From contig NZ_AAVU01000024.1 of assembly GCF_000169095.1 (NCBI RefSeq), positions 33,264 to 97,263 on the forward strand: a DNA stretch of 64,000 bases, written 5' to 3'. Shown one piece after another: positions 8,220 through 17,245 of this stretch; positions within the stretch are counted from its first letter, which is position 1; each line of letters starts with the position of its first letter. Source of the DNA: Lyngbya sp. PCC 8106 (GTDB taxonomy: Bacteria; Cyanobacteriota; Cyanobacteriia; Cyanobacteriales; Microcoleaceae). The position numbers and the translations under genes are program-made. The notes under the pieces were generated by a model. That model was not told the origin of the DNA. It made no database searches and saw only the letters and a program-made list of their open reading frames with translations.

Positions 8220-9679
8220 CAAAAAAAGCGGGTCAAAAGCCCCGTCGTTCACGACGGATTATGTTCGTGCTATGATGGGTTATCGTCAGCGACGACGACA
8301 AATTATGCTCGTATATGAAATGAAGCTGCAAGGAACATATTGCCAGTACCGAAGCTTGGATGAAGCCATTCGGACAGGTCGATTTGTTCGCAACAGCGTC
8401 ATCAGGGCATGGTTAGACGGTCAAGTTAAAAGTCGCAACGATGCCTACAAGCACTGCAAACTGTTGTCAGACAATCCAGAGTTTCCTTGGGCATCAAGGT
8501 TAAACTCAATGGCACGACAAGCACACGCAGAAAGAGCTTGGGCATCAATTGAAAGATTTTATCGGAATTGCAAGCAGAAAATACCAGGCTCAAAAGGATT
8601 CCCAAAGTTTAAAAAGTATCAAGTTAGAGCGTCTGTTGAATACAAAACATCAGGATGGAAACTTTCAGAGGACAGACGTTATCTAACGTTCACAGACAAG
8701 TTTCAAACGGGTACATTTAAGCTTTGGGGAAGCCGGAACCTGCACTATTATCAGTTAAAACAAATCAAACGAGTGAGGGTAATTAGAAGACATGACGGGT
8801 ATTATGCTCAATTTCTGATAGACCATGAACGAGAGGAGAAAAAAGAACTCACAGGAAAACAAACAGGATTAGATGTAGGTCTTAACTATTTCTACACAGA
8901 TTGTTCTGGTAATCAAATAGATAATCCCCGGTTTTTGAGAAAAGATGAACGCAAGCTTAAAAAGCTACAACGTCGATTATCAAGAACTCAAAAAGGCAGT
9001 CAAAATCGCCAAAAAGCCAGAAACAAATTAGGTAGAGCGCATCTCAAGGTTTCACGCAGGCGTAATGATTGGGCTTGTAAACTAGCCCAACACGTCATAC
9101 AGTCTAACGACTTGGTAGCGGTTGAAAACCTACGGATTCGCAACATGGTTAAAAATCATCATCTAGCCAAATCAATTAGCGATGCAGCTTGGTACAGGTT
9201 TCGAGAATGGTTAGAATATATGGCGCGGGTTTATGGGGTTCCAGTTATTGCTGTCGAACCCGCATATACTTCTCAAAACTGTTCAAATTGTGGCGAGAAA
9301 GTTGTAAAAACTCTCAGTACGAGAACCCATGAATGCCCTCACTGCGGGTATATTGCTGACCGAGATGAAAATGCCGCCAGAAACATATTGAAATCTGCAT
9401 TAAAACAGCTATCAAATAAAGAAACGGATAAGAAATCGATTAACGGATTAATTTAACTGCGAGTATCAGAGATTTATGCTGTCCTACAGATAACTTAATC
9501 CGTTCTTCCGCTTAATATCTGTTTTTAAAATACCGCCGGGCAGGTGGTAATTAACGCCTCTGAAGAGAATGCCCTCTGCTCTGTTGGGGAAACTCAACCT
9601 AGTAAGTCAGCTCGTGGAAAGAGGAAGCCCAGACAGTGATGTTTGGAATCTCCGTTGTTTACGACGGAGAGGATGTCAA
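8220..9679 (+). mobile_element. TnpB-only IS200/IS605-type element (IS1341-like), no TnpA
   Basis: Two nearly identical hairpins in the same orientation bracket the tnpB gene: CCGTCGTTCACGACGG at 8242-8257 and CCGTTGTTTACGACGG at 9652-9667 (14 of 16 bases the same). Subterminal hairpins are typical of IS200/IS605 ends. The proposed borders are a TTAC ending at 8219, which would be the target, and a TCAA ending at 9679. This matches the TTAC/TCAA cleavage pair known for IS608, but the exact ends are inferred. No tnpA is present, so movement would need a transposase from elsewhere. Confidence 0.6.
8305..9456 (+). CDS. tnpB: TnpB, RNA-guided nuclease of an IS200/IS605-type element
   Basis: Transposon-encoded RuvC nuclease, ancestor-type of Cas12, guided by an RNA made from the element's right end. 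The RuvC residues are all present: Asp in TGLDVGLNYF (D190 from this start), Glu in LVAVENLRIRN (E274) and Asp in YIADRDENAARN (D352). A zinc finger C-x2-C...C-x2-C (CSNCGEK and CPHCGY) lies between the last two. The N-terminal MLVYEMKLQGTYCQYRSLDE matches the usual start of cyanobacterial TnpBs, so ATG 8305 is preferred over the in-frame ATG at 8272 that adds 11 Arg-rich residues. The length of 383 aa is full for the family and there is no frameshift, so it may be active. Confidence 0.92.
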   Translation: MLVYEMKLQGTYCQYRSLDEAIRTGRFVRNSVIRAWLDGQVKSRNDAYKHCKLLSDNPEFPWASRLNSMARQAHAERAWASIERFYRNCKQKIPGSKGFPKFKKYQVRASVEYKTSGWKLSEDRRYLTFTDKFQTGTFKLWGSRNLHYYQLKQIKRVRVIRRHDGYYAQFLIDHEREEKKELTGKQTGLDVGLNYFYTDCSGNQIDNPRFLRKDERKLKKLQRRLSRTQKGSQNRQKARNKLGRAHLKVSRRRNDWACKLAQHVIQSNDLVAVENLRIRNMVKNHHLAKSISDAAWYRFREWLEYMARVYGVPVIAVEPAYTSQNCSNCGEKVVKTLSTRTHECPHCGYIADRDENAARNILKSALKQLSNKETDKKSINGLI

Positions 9680-9690
9680 AGAAATTAAAA
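9457..9690 (+). ncRNA. Probable omega (right-end) guide RNA of the TnpB element
   Basis: The 220 bases between the tnpB stop and the right-end hairpin are non-coding and rich in short stems, for example GTTGGGGAAACTCAAC around 9582-9597 and the terminal hairpin 9651-9668. TnpB guide RNAs come from exactly this position and end with a guide of about 16-20 bases just past the element border. Here that guide would start near 9680. The 5' end is not visible and may lie inside tnpB. Presence is inferred from known TnpB biology and the structure. Confidence 0.45.
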
Positions 9691-9858
9691 CGAACCGATA
9701 ATCAACTTAACGTCTCTTAAAATACGGAAGACAACCCCGCAAAAGTCAGGGAACACAGAGGAAAGCCTCAGCAAATTTCAACCCCAATCTCTGCTCAAGT
9801 CGCAAACATCCTCTTAAAATAAACAGTGAGGGTACATAAAAAAAGGTAAATACGAGTA

Positions 9859-10287
9859 ATGAGACTGTTACATACCATGTTGCGCGTCGGCAACCTAGAA
9901 GAATCTAAAAAGTTTTACTGTGATATTCTCGGAATGAAGCTCCTACGCCAGAAAGACTATCCCGGCGGAGAATTTACCCTGGCATTTGTCGGTTATGGGG
10001 ATGAAGCCGATCACTCCGTTATTGAGTTAACCTACAACTGGGGAACCGATCATTATGACATCGGGGATGGATACGGCCACATTGCTTTAGGAGTAGAAGA
10101 TATCTACAGCACCTGTGACCAAATTAAAGCCGCAGGGGGTAAAGTCACCCGTGAACCTGGCCCAATGAAACATGGTTCTACCGTAATTGCCTTCGTACAA
10201 GACCCCGATGGGTATAAGATAGAACTGATTCAACTCAGCACCCACAGCAGCACCCCAGAAAAAGAAACCGCAACTGCTGCCAGCTAA
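9859..10287 (+). CDS. gloA: Lactoylglutathione lyase (glyoxalase I)
   Basis: Isomerises the methylglyoxal-glutathione hemithioacetal to S-lactoylglutathione, a cytoplasmic detoxification step. All four metal ligands of the bacterial Ni2+-type enzyme fall at the same positions as in E. coli GloA: H5 (LLHTMLRV), E56 (VIELTYN), H74 (GYGHIALGV) and E122 (GYKIELIQ). The protein has two beta-alpha-beta-beta-beta halves (residues 1-65 and 70-128). It is 142 aa, with a Ser/Thr-rich tail of about 15 residues beyond the core. The gene stands 140 bases before clpB on the same strand; both are stress functions and could share a transcript. Confidence 0.95.
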   Translation: MRLLHTMLRVGNLEESKKFYCDILGMKLLRQKDYPGGEFTLAFVGYGDEADHSVIELTYNWGTDHYDIGDGYGHIALGVEDIYSTCDQIKAAGGKVTREPGPMKHGSTVIAFVQDPDGYKIELIQLSTHSSTPEKETATAAS

Positions 10288-10424
10288 CAAAAAATGATAG
10301 AAGTAGGAAAACAAACAGCAGTAAAGCCCTAACGCCATCTGACCAGCAGTCAATTCTAAAATTTTCCTGCTTCTATCCCCAACCTTCCTTTTTCAATTCC
10401 AAACCCCCAACTTAAAATCGCAAG

Positions 10425-13211
10425 ATGCAACCGACTGATCCGAGCAAATTTACAGATAAAGCCTGGGAAGCGATCGTAAAATCCCAGGATGTGGCTCGTC
10501 GTTTTCAAAATCAGCAACTCGAAGTCGAACATTTAATCATTGCTCTACTCGAACAAAATGGACTCGCGACCAACATCCTAGAGCGCGCAGGAATAGACCC
10601 AGAAAATATCACCCAACAACTCGAAGCCCATACCAAGCGTCAGCCCCGAGTCGGTAAAATCGATCATCTCTACCTGGGTCGTGGGTTAGATGTATTACTC
10701 GATGTCGCCGAACAAACCCGAGAAACTTGGCAAGATGAATTTATCTCCGTCGAACACCTTTTGCTGGCTTTTGCAGACGATGAACGGATTGGGCGTCGTC
10801 TTCTCGGTGGTGGTGGACAACAACAACCTCCCGCACGCCCCGGTCGCCCTGGAATGGAGCAACGCACATCCGCTCGTCCTCCGACTGTTGCTGGTCGTAA
10901 AAAGCTAGAAGACGCCATCAAAGCCACTCGGGGCAGTGCAAAAGTCGAAACACAGAACCCCGAAACCGGTTATGATGCCCTCAAACGCTATGGGCGCGAC
11001 CTCACCGAACAAGCCAAAGCCGGAAAACTTGACCCCGTTATTGGTCGGGATGAAGAAATTCGTCGAGTCGTCAGTTGTCTGTCCCGGCGCACCAAAAATA
11101 ACCCCGTATTAATCGGAGAACCCGGAGTCGGAAAAACAGCGATCGCCGAAGGACTCGCTCAACGAATCGTCAATGGAGACGTTCCCGAATCTCTCAAAAA
11201 TCGTCAGTTAATTTCCCTCGATATGGGGAGTTTAATCGCTGGTGCCAAATATCGAGGCGAATTTGAAGAACGATTACGCTCAGTCTTGCGAGAAGTCACC
11301 CACTCCGACGGACAAATTGTACTATTTATCGATGAACTGCATACCGTTGTTGGTGCAGGCGGGGGTGCGAGTACCGGAGGCTCGGGGATGGATGCCGGAA
11401 ATTTACTCAAACCGATGTTAGCACGGGGCGAATTGCGCTGTATCGGAGCAACTACCCTCGATGAATATCGCAAACATATCGAAAAAGATGCCGCCTTAGA
11501 ACGACGTTTCCAACAGGTTTACGTTGATCAGCCTTCCCCAGAGGATACGATTTCTATTCTACGAGGTCTCAAAGACCGCTACGAACGTCATCATGGGGTT
11601 AAAATTACGGACTCTGCTTTAGTCGCGGCGGCGATACTTTCTAGTCGTTATATTAGCGATCGCTTTCTACCCGATAAAGCCATTGATTTAGTGGATGAAG
11701 CCGCAGCCCAACTCAAAATGGAGATCACCTCCAAACCCGTCGAACTCGAACAAATAGATCGGCGGATCATGCAGCTAGAAATGGAAAAACTCTCCATTGA
11801 AGGCGAAAGTGATGCTAAAAATGGAGATGCACTCCACAAAGCCGATGTAGGCGTGAGTTTCCGCTTAGATCGCATCAAACAAGAAATTGAAGCGTTGAAA
11901 CTCAAGCAAGAAAAATTATCCTCGCAATGGAAATCTGAAAAAGAGTTACTCGACGGAATTAATACCCTCAAAGAAGAAGAAGAAAAACTGCGAGTTCAAA
12001 TCGAACAAGCCGAACGAGATTATGATCTCAATAAAGCTGCACAATTAAAATACGGTAGACTAGAAGCGGTTCATCGCGATCGCGAAGCCAAAGAAGCCGA
12101 ACTGCTGAAATTACAATCTCAAGGTTCAACCCTCCTACGAGAACAAGTCACCGAAGCTGACATCGCCGCGATTGTCGCTAAATGGACTGGAATTCCTGTT
12201 AATCGATTGTTAGAGTCTGAACGCCAAAAACTCCTGCAACTCGAAAGCCATCTGCATCAACGAGTCATCGGACAACAAGAAGCCGTAGCCGCCGTTTCTG
12301 CCGCAATTAGACGGGCGAGAGCCGGAATGAAAGATCCCAGCCGTCCCATCGGTTCGTTCCTGTTTATGGGGCCAACAGGGGTCGGAAAAACCGAGTTAGC
12401 CCGAGCCTTAGCCGAGTTTCTGTTTGACAGCGAAGACTCCTTGATTCGGATTGATATGTCCGAATATATGGAAAAACACGCCGTTTCTCGGTTAGTCGGG
12501 GCGCCTCCAGGGTATATTGGCTACGATGAAGGCGGTCAACTTTCTGAAGCTGTGCGCCGTCATCCCTACTCTGTGATTCTCTTTGATGAGGTGGAAAAAG
12601 CCCATCCCGATGTCTTTAATATCCTCTTACAAGTCCTCGATGATGGCCGAATTACCGACTCTCACGGCCGGAAAGTTGATTTCCGCAATACAGTCATTGT
12701 GATGACGAGTAATATTGGGGGTGAATACATTCTTGATGTGGCTGGAGATGACTCTCGCTATGAAGAAATGTACCGTCGGGTAATGGGTGCTTTGCGATCG
12801 CATTTCCGCCCCGAATTTCTCAATCGAGTCGATGAAACGATTCTATTCCATGCTTTGAATAAATCAGAATTGCGTCATATTGTGGCGATTCAAGTCAAGC
12901 GACTGATGCGGTTATTAGTCGATCAAAAAATTAGTTTGGTGTTGTCTCCAGAGGCAATGAATTATATTGCAGAAGTGGGTTACGATCCAGTGTATGGGGC
13001 TAGACCGTTAAAACGAGCCATTCAACGGGAGTTAGAAAATCCGATTGCGAATTTATTATTAGAACAAAAGTATGTAGCCGGAGATACGATTTATATTGAT
13101 CGTTCCGAGGAAGGTTTGTCTTTTACTAACAAACCCGCAACTTCCGAAAAAGAAGAAAAACTTCCCTCTCAGTTAACGGCAATTACCACAAAAATTCAAC
13201 CCGAAGCATGA
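10425..13211 (+). CDS. clpB: ATP-dependent disaggregase ClpB
   Basis: Hexameric Hsp100 chaperone that pulls proteins out of aggregates together with DnaK. Domains in order: Clp-N double repeat (residues 4-125), first AAA+ module with Walker A GEPGVGKT (231-238) and Walker B VLFIDELH, coiled-coil M domain (about 430-560), second AAA+ module with Walker A GPTGVGKT (649-656) and Walker B ILFDEVEKAHPDV, then the D2 small domain. There is a Gly/Gln/Pro/Arg-rich linker of about 35 residues (128-162) between the N domain and the first ATPase. The tail after residue 900 is charged. At 928 aa it is slightly longer than most ClpB. The last 16 bases overlap the end of the convergent glycosyltransferase gene. 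Confidence 0.97.
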   Translation: MQPTDPSKFTDKAWEAIVKSQDVARRFQNQQLEVEHLIIALLEQNGLATNILERAGIDPENITQQLEAHTKRQPRVGKIDHLYLGRGLDVLLDVAEQTRETWQDEFISVEHLLLAFADDERIGRRLLGGGGQQQPPARPGRPGMEQRTSARPPTVAGRKKLEDAIKATRGSAKVETQNPETGYDALKRYGRDLTEQAKAGKLDPVIGRDEEIRRVVSCLSRRTKNNPVLIGEPGVGKTAIAEGLAQRIVNGDVPESLKNRQLISLDMGSLIAGAKYRGEFEERLRSVLREVTHSDGQIVLFIDELHTVVGAGGGASTGGSGMDAGNLLKPMLARGELRCIGATTLDEYRKHIEKDAALERRFQQVYVDQPSPEDTISILRGLKDRYERHHGVKITDSALVAAAILSSRYISDRFLPDKAIDLVDEAAAQLKMEITSKPVELEQIDRRIMQLEMEKLSIEGESDAKNGDALHKADVGVSFRLDRIKQEIEALKLKQEKLSSQWKSEKELLDGINTLKEEEEKLRVQIEQAERDYDLNKAAQLKYGRLEAVHRDREAKEAELLKLQSQGSTLLREQVTEADIAAIVAKWTGIPVNRLLESERQKLLQLESHLHQRVIGQQEAVAAVSAAIRRARAGMKDPSRPIGSFLFMGPTGVGKTELARALAEFLFDSEDSLIRIDMSEYMEKHAVSRLVGAPPGYIGYDEGGQLSEAVRRHPYSVILFDEVEKAHPDVFNILLQVLDDGRITDSHGRKVDFRNTVIVMTSNIGGEYILDVAGDDSRYEEMYRRVMGALRSHFRPEFLNRVDETILFHALNKSELRHIVAIQVKRLMRLLVDQKISLVLSPEAMNYIAEVGYDPVYGARPLKRAIQRELENPIANLLLEQKYVAGDTIYIDRSEEGLSFTNKPATSEKEEKLPSQLTAITTKIQPEA

Positions 13212-14161
13212 ACTTCTGAGTGAATGAGACGTTTGAGTTTTTGAAGGAGTTGGGGAAATTGAGGGGTTAGGATTAAACCAATACTTTTGAGTAGGAGAAT
13301 GAAAATTAACTTCAATTGTCCAATAATTTCCGGTTCGTACCTCACATAAATAACAATGAGTCGTAACGCTTTCCAACCGTTAGAACGATTTGGTAAAAGG
13401 TCAAGGGTTCTGCACACCAGATACTTATACACAAGAGCCAAGCTTTTTTGCTTTAACGGTTGTAAGCTGTCGGGAGCTTGCGAAAAAGCCCGATTTAAGA
13501 CTTTCACAACTTGTTGTTCTTGGCGAGTAATATTAGAAGATATTGAGTTATTGCGGATGCGGTAAAAGATCTGAACAGCCGGAACATTGACAAACAGATA
13601 ACGAGCCGCTAAACGCAAGTATAAATCCCAATCTTGTCCCCCGCTCAGAGACTCATCAAAACCTCCTACATCGTCAAGAGCATCACGACGAATTAACGGG
13701 TTTGAACCACTTTCGATAAAGTTATAGAGGAGCATCGCAGCATAGGGTTCTCCATTAACTGTCGTATGTCTACCTGCTTGTCGCCAGGAACCCGCCTCAT
13801 CTAGAAAATCAGTCCAACTATAAGCAACTGCGGCTTTGGGGTGGGTTTGGAGGGCGTTGAGTTGGGCTTCTAGTTTATCGGGAGTCCACAAATCATCAGC
13901 ATCCAAAAATGCAATATATTCCCCAGAAGCCTGTTTGAGTCCTCGGTTACGAGTAGCGGAAGCGCCAGCATGGGGATAGGACAACACTTGAAGACGCCGA
14001 TCGCGATACTGAGAGATAATCTCTAGGGTACTATCCGTTGAACCATCATTAACAATAATCAATTCAAAATCTGAAAAAGTTTGCTTGAGAACAGAATCAA
14101 TTGTGGCTTGAATGGTCGTCGCACCGTTATAGACGGGAATAATAATCGATATTTGTGGCAT
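13196..14161 (-). CDS. GT2 family glycosyltransferase (paralogue A1)
   Basis: Cytoplasmic or membrane-associated GT-A fold enzyme that moves a sugar from a nucleotide-sugar donor. The N-terminal domain shows ISIIIPVYNGATTIQ, VNDGSTDST and the metal-binding DAD in FLDADDLWTPDKL (D87-D89), then SGGQDWDLYLRLA as the acceptor-side ED/WD motif. The C-terminal 100 residues are helical and variable. It is closely similar to the genes at 16352 and 17231: all three share a near-identical stretch of about 25 residues after the DAD motif ending in AAVAYSWTD. It converges on clpB with a 16-base overlap. The acceptor is unknown; context suggests surface polysaccharide. Confidence 0.9.
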   Translation of the reverse strand: MPQISIIIPVYNGATTIQATIDSVLKQTFSDFELIIVNDGSTDSTLEIISQYRDRRLQVLSYPHAGASATRNRGLKQASGEYIAFLDADDLWTPDKLEAQLNALQTHPKAAVAYSWTDFLDEAGSWRQAGRHTTVNGEPYAAMLLYNFIESGSNPLIRRDALDDVGGFDESLSGGQDWDLYLRLAARYLFVNVPAVQIFYRIRNNSISSNITRQEQQVVKVLNRAFSQAPDSLQPLKQKSLALVYKYLVCRTLDLLPNRSNGWKALRLIVIYVRYEPEIIGQLKLIFILLLKSIGLILTPQFPQLLQKLKRLIHSEVHASG

Positions 14162-14345
14162 CCTGAATCTGCATTCGGGTAGAGCTGCTTATTAGTATAG
14201 AACCTAAAACCTTGGACTGATAATAAAACATTGGTTAACTGGGTAGAATTGAGTTATATTGGGGGGTGCTATTCAATCCGATATAGTTCTCTATTAACAG
14301 AGAGCCAATCGGAGCAAAGCGTATCTCTAAAACCCTAACAAATAA

Positions 14346-15302
14346 GTGGTTATGGTTAATTTCACAATCGCGATCCCAACCTACAATGGCGCCAAACGTT
14401 TACCCCAGGTTCTCGACAAATTACGATCGCAAACCAATGTCGAACAAGTTTCCTGGGAAGTCATTGTTATTGACAACAATAGCACCGATAACACGGCTGA
14501 AGTGGTTAAACAGTATCAGCAAAATTGGTTATCAAACGTTCCATTACGGTATTGTTTTGAAGCCCAACAAGGTTTAGCTTTCGCTCGACAACGGGGTATA
14601 ACAGAAGCATTAGGTGAATGGGTTGGCTTTCTTGATGATGATAATTATCCCGAACCTCAATGGTTAACCGCAGCCGATAAATTCACTCAAACTCACTCCC
14701 AAGTGGGTGCATTTGGAAGTCGAGTTCTGGGAAAGTTTGAAGTCACTCCTCCGGAAAACTTTGAACGCATCGCCTCATTTCTGGCTTTAACAGAACGGGG
14801 GAACCAGCCCTCTCTTTATGAACCGGGAAAAAAAATACTACCACCGGGAGCGGGTTTAGTTGTTCGTAGAGAAGCTTGGTTAAAAAATGTTCCCTCACAG
14901 TTGGTTCTTGCCGGTCGAGTTGGGGGTAAAATGTTAGCCAGTGAAGACTTAGAAGCATTACGATATATTCAGCAAGCAGGATGGGAAATTTGGTACTGTT
15001 CAGACATGGTTGTTTATCATTGTATTCCTCGTCAACGCTTGGAAAAAGACTATTTAATGAAATTGTGTTTTGGAGTCGGGTTAAGTAGTCACGCTATCCG
15101 AATGTTAAAATTTCCTCAGTGGCAACAGCCATTGATAGCCGTTGCTTACTTACTCAACGATCTCCGCAAGATTATTATACATTTGTTTAAATATAAAATT
15201 GCCATTCGTACTGAGGTTGTGGCCGCTAGTGAAATGCAGTTTTTAATCGGTAGATTACTCAGTCCATTTTACTTTTTTCTCAAGCTACAGCAAACCAGTT
15301 AA
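14346..15302 (+). CDS. GT2 glycosyltransferase, HpsE-like (paralogue B1)
   Basis: GT-A fold glycosyltransferase of 318 aa. The start FTIAIPTYNGAKRLPQVLDKL, DNNSTDNTAEVV and the DDD in FLDDDNYPEPQWL are typical of the subfamily that includes HpsE of hormogonium polysaccharide synthesis; I make that link from memory of the family. PPGAGLVVRREAW and LASEDLEALRYIQQAGWEIWY form the acceptor side. A GTG at 14346 and an ATG at 14352 are both possible starts. The next gene, 27 bases away, is a paralogue, so the pair looks like a tandem duplication in one operon. Confidence 0.88.
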   Translation: MVMVNFTIAIPTYNGAKRLPQVLDKLRSQTNVEQVSWEVIVIDNNSTDNTAEVVKQYQQNWLSNVPLRYCFEAQQGLAFARQRGITEALGEWVGFLDDDNYPEPQWLTAADKFTQTHSQVGAFGSRVLGKFEVTPPENFERIASFLALTERGNQPSLYEPGKKILPPGAGLVVRREAWLKNVPSQLVLAGRVGGKMLASEDLEALRYIQQAGWEIWYCSDMVVYHCIPRQRLEKDYLMKLCFGVGLSSHAIRMLKFPQWQQPLIAVAYLLNDLRKIIIHLFKYKIAIRTEVVAASEMQFLIGRLLSPFYFFLKLQQTS

Positions 15303-15328
15303 CCTATTTATGTTAAGCTTGGCTAATA

Positions 15329-16300
15329 ATGCAAGGGTTAGAACATAGTGCCGTGGACTTAACAGTTGCCATCTGTACTTACAACGGTGAAGCTCGCATT
15401 CGGGAGGTTCTAGATGCTCTGCTTCGACAACAAAAAACCGAAGGGGTTGCCTGGGAAGTTTTGGTTGTTGATAATAATAGCACTGATGGGACAGGGAAAG
15501 TTGTTTCAGAATTGATAAAAAATTGGCGGTCTGATTCTCAGCTTCGATATGTTCGAGAAGAACGAAAGGGGTTAGCTTATGCCCGAATACGAGCTATACA
15601 AGCGGCAAATAGTCAGGATTTAGTTGCTTTTTTAGATGATGATAATATTCCGGCTCTCAATTGGGTTGCTGAGACTTATGATTTTGCCATAGAAAATCCT
15701 CAAGCTGGTGCCTATGGAGGTAATATTCACTTTAAACTCGATTCTCCTCCTCCAGAGTATTTTGATCAAATCAAAATTTATTTAACAATTTATAATAGAG
15801 GTTCAGAAGCCTTTTGCTATAGCCGTTCTGCAAAGGCACGTAAAGTTCCAGCCGGTGCCGGGTGTGTCTTCCGAAAACAAGCTTGGAACCAAGTTGTTCC
15901 CCCTGTAGACAAGCTTCTCATTAGTGGACGTGATCCTAAAACCCTAGCAGCCGGAGAAGATGCGGAAGTTTTATATTATTTACAAAATACAGATTGGGAA
16001 ATCTGGCATAACCCCAAGATGGAAATCTGGCATCATATTTATCCAGAACGTTTAGAAAAAGCGTATTTGCTGAAATTAGCACGGGGTTACGGCCTATCTC
16101 AACATCCGGTTCGCATGGCTCGATATTACGCTTGGCAACGACCCTTCATCCCTTTATTAACACCTCTCCTGAGTTTACGGGAAGGAATACGAGTGTTTAA
16201 TTTTTATCTCAAAAACCGTCAAGAAATACCTGAAGATTTTGGAAAAGCCTGTGAATTGGAAGCTAAACTGGGTCAATTTTATAGTCCTTGGTTTAGGTAA
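15329..16300 (+). CDS. GT2 glycosyltransferase, HpsE-like (paralogue B2)
   Basis: A 323-aa GT-A fold glycosyltransferase that follows its paralogue at 14346 by 27 bases. The same landmarks are present: VAICTYNGEARIREVLDALL, DNNSTDGTGKVV, FLDDDNIPALNWVA, VPAGAGCVFRKQAW and AAGEDAEVLYYLQNTDWEIWH. The two proteins diverge most in the middle (residues 130-165) and at the C terminus, so they may use different donors or acceptors. It is probably co-transcribed with its neighbours at 14346 and 16352. A role in surface polysaccharide is inferred from the cluster. Confidence 0.88.
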   Translation: MQGLEHSAVDLTVAICTYNGEARIREVLDALLRQQKTEGVAWEVLVVDNNSTDGTGKVVSELIKNWRSDSQLRYVREERKGLAYARIRAIQAANSQDLVAFLDDDNIPALNWVAETYDFAIENPQAGAYGGNIHFKLDSPPPEYFDQIKIYLTIYNRGSEAFCYSRSAKARKVPAGAGCVFRKQAWNQVVPPVDKLLISGRDPKTLAAGEDAEVLYYLQNTDWEIWHNPKMEIWHHIYPERLEKAYLLKLARGYGLSQHPVRMARYYAWQRPFIPLLTPLLSLREGIRVFNFYLKNRQEIPEDFGKACELEAKLGQFYSPWFR

Positions 16301-16351
16301 ACTTTATCGCTCATAAAATTTGACTAAATAATAAAATTATCTACTACTTTT

Positions 16352-17245
16352 ATGCCAATAATTTCTGTGATTATTCCTGCTTACAATGCAGAAAAAACAA
16401 TTAAAAAAACAATTCAATCTGTTTTAAATCAAACTTTTTTAGATTGGGAATTAATCGTTGTAGATGATGGTTCAACGGATAGTACAAAGGAAGTCGTTGC
16501 AGAAATAAAAGATAATCGCATATTTCTTTTTTCTTTTCCAAATGCAGGAGTTTCAGCCGCAAGAAATCGAGGCGTTAACAAATCTTCAGGTGAGTTTTTA
16601 GCCTTTATCGATGCTGATGATCTGTGGACTCCTGATAAATTAGAATTGCAACTCAAAGCTTTACAAGAACATCCAAAAGCTGCGGTTGCATACAGTTGGA
16701 CAGACTATATCGATGAGTCCGATCAAATCATTTATTCAGGTAGACATATTACATTAAATGGCAATATTTATGAAAAGTTATTAGTTCGATATGTTCTAGA
16801 AAACGGTTCCAATTTTTTAATTCGTAAAGATGCTTATCTGAAAGTTGGAGGCTTTGATGAATCTATCTTTGGTGTCGAAGATTGGGATTTGAGTATTCGT
16901 CTTTCCCAGCTTTATAAATTTGTTGCGATACCCAAAACTCAAGTCTTGTATCGAATGTCTCCTCACTCGATCACAAGCAATTTTAGCAAGCAGGAGCTAG
17001 AATCTTTGAGAGTTATAGAAAAAGCATATAGTCAAGCTCCTCAATCAGTTCAATATCTCAAAAAAGAGAGTTTAGCTGATCTTTATAAGTATTTACTCTG
17101 GAAAACACTCGCCGGATCAAAACAACACAAAGGTTTACAAGCGATTCGTTATCTTTGGAATTATACTCAAAATGAGTCTCATCTTTTATCTCAATTTCCT
17201 TTTGTCCTAAAAATGTCCATTAAAAGTTTGTTAGCGATCATCTAA
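16352..17245 (+). CDS. GT2 family glycosyltransferase (paralogue A2)
   Basis: A 297-aa GT-A glycosyltransferase with ISVIIPAYNAEKTIKK, VDDGSTDSTKEVV, FIDADDLWTPDKLELQ (DAD metal site) and FGVEDWDLSIRLSQLY. It is closely similar to the minus-strand genes at 13196 and 17231 but is on the plus strand, 51 bases after paralogue B2. Its last 15 bases overlap the end of the convergent gene at 17231. The coding sequence is more AT-rich than clpB or htpG nearby, as is the rest of this cluster. Confidence 0.88.
   Translation: MPIISVIIPAYNAEKTIKKTIQSVLNQTFLDWELIVVDDGSTDSTKEVVAEIKDNRIFLFSFPNAGVSAARNRGVNKSSGEFLAFIDADDLWTPDKLELQLKALQEHPKAAVAYSWTDYIDESDQIIYSGRHITLNGNIYEKLLVRYVLENGSNFLIRKDAYLKVGGFDESIFGVEDWDLSIRLSQLYKFVAIPKTQVLYRMSPHSITSNFSKQELESLRVIEKAYSQAPQSVQYLKKESLADLYKYLLWKTLAGSKQHKGLQAIRYLWNYTQNESHLLSQFPFVLKMSIKSLLAII

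Noticed and set aside
8106..8318. Plus-strand frame of 70 codons before tnpB
   Set aside because: It crosses the left-end hairpin of the TnpB element and has no Shine-Dalgarno or family pattern.
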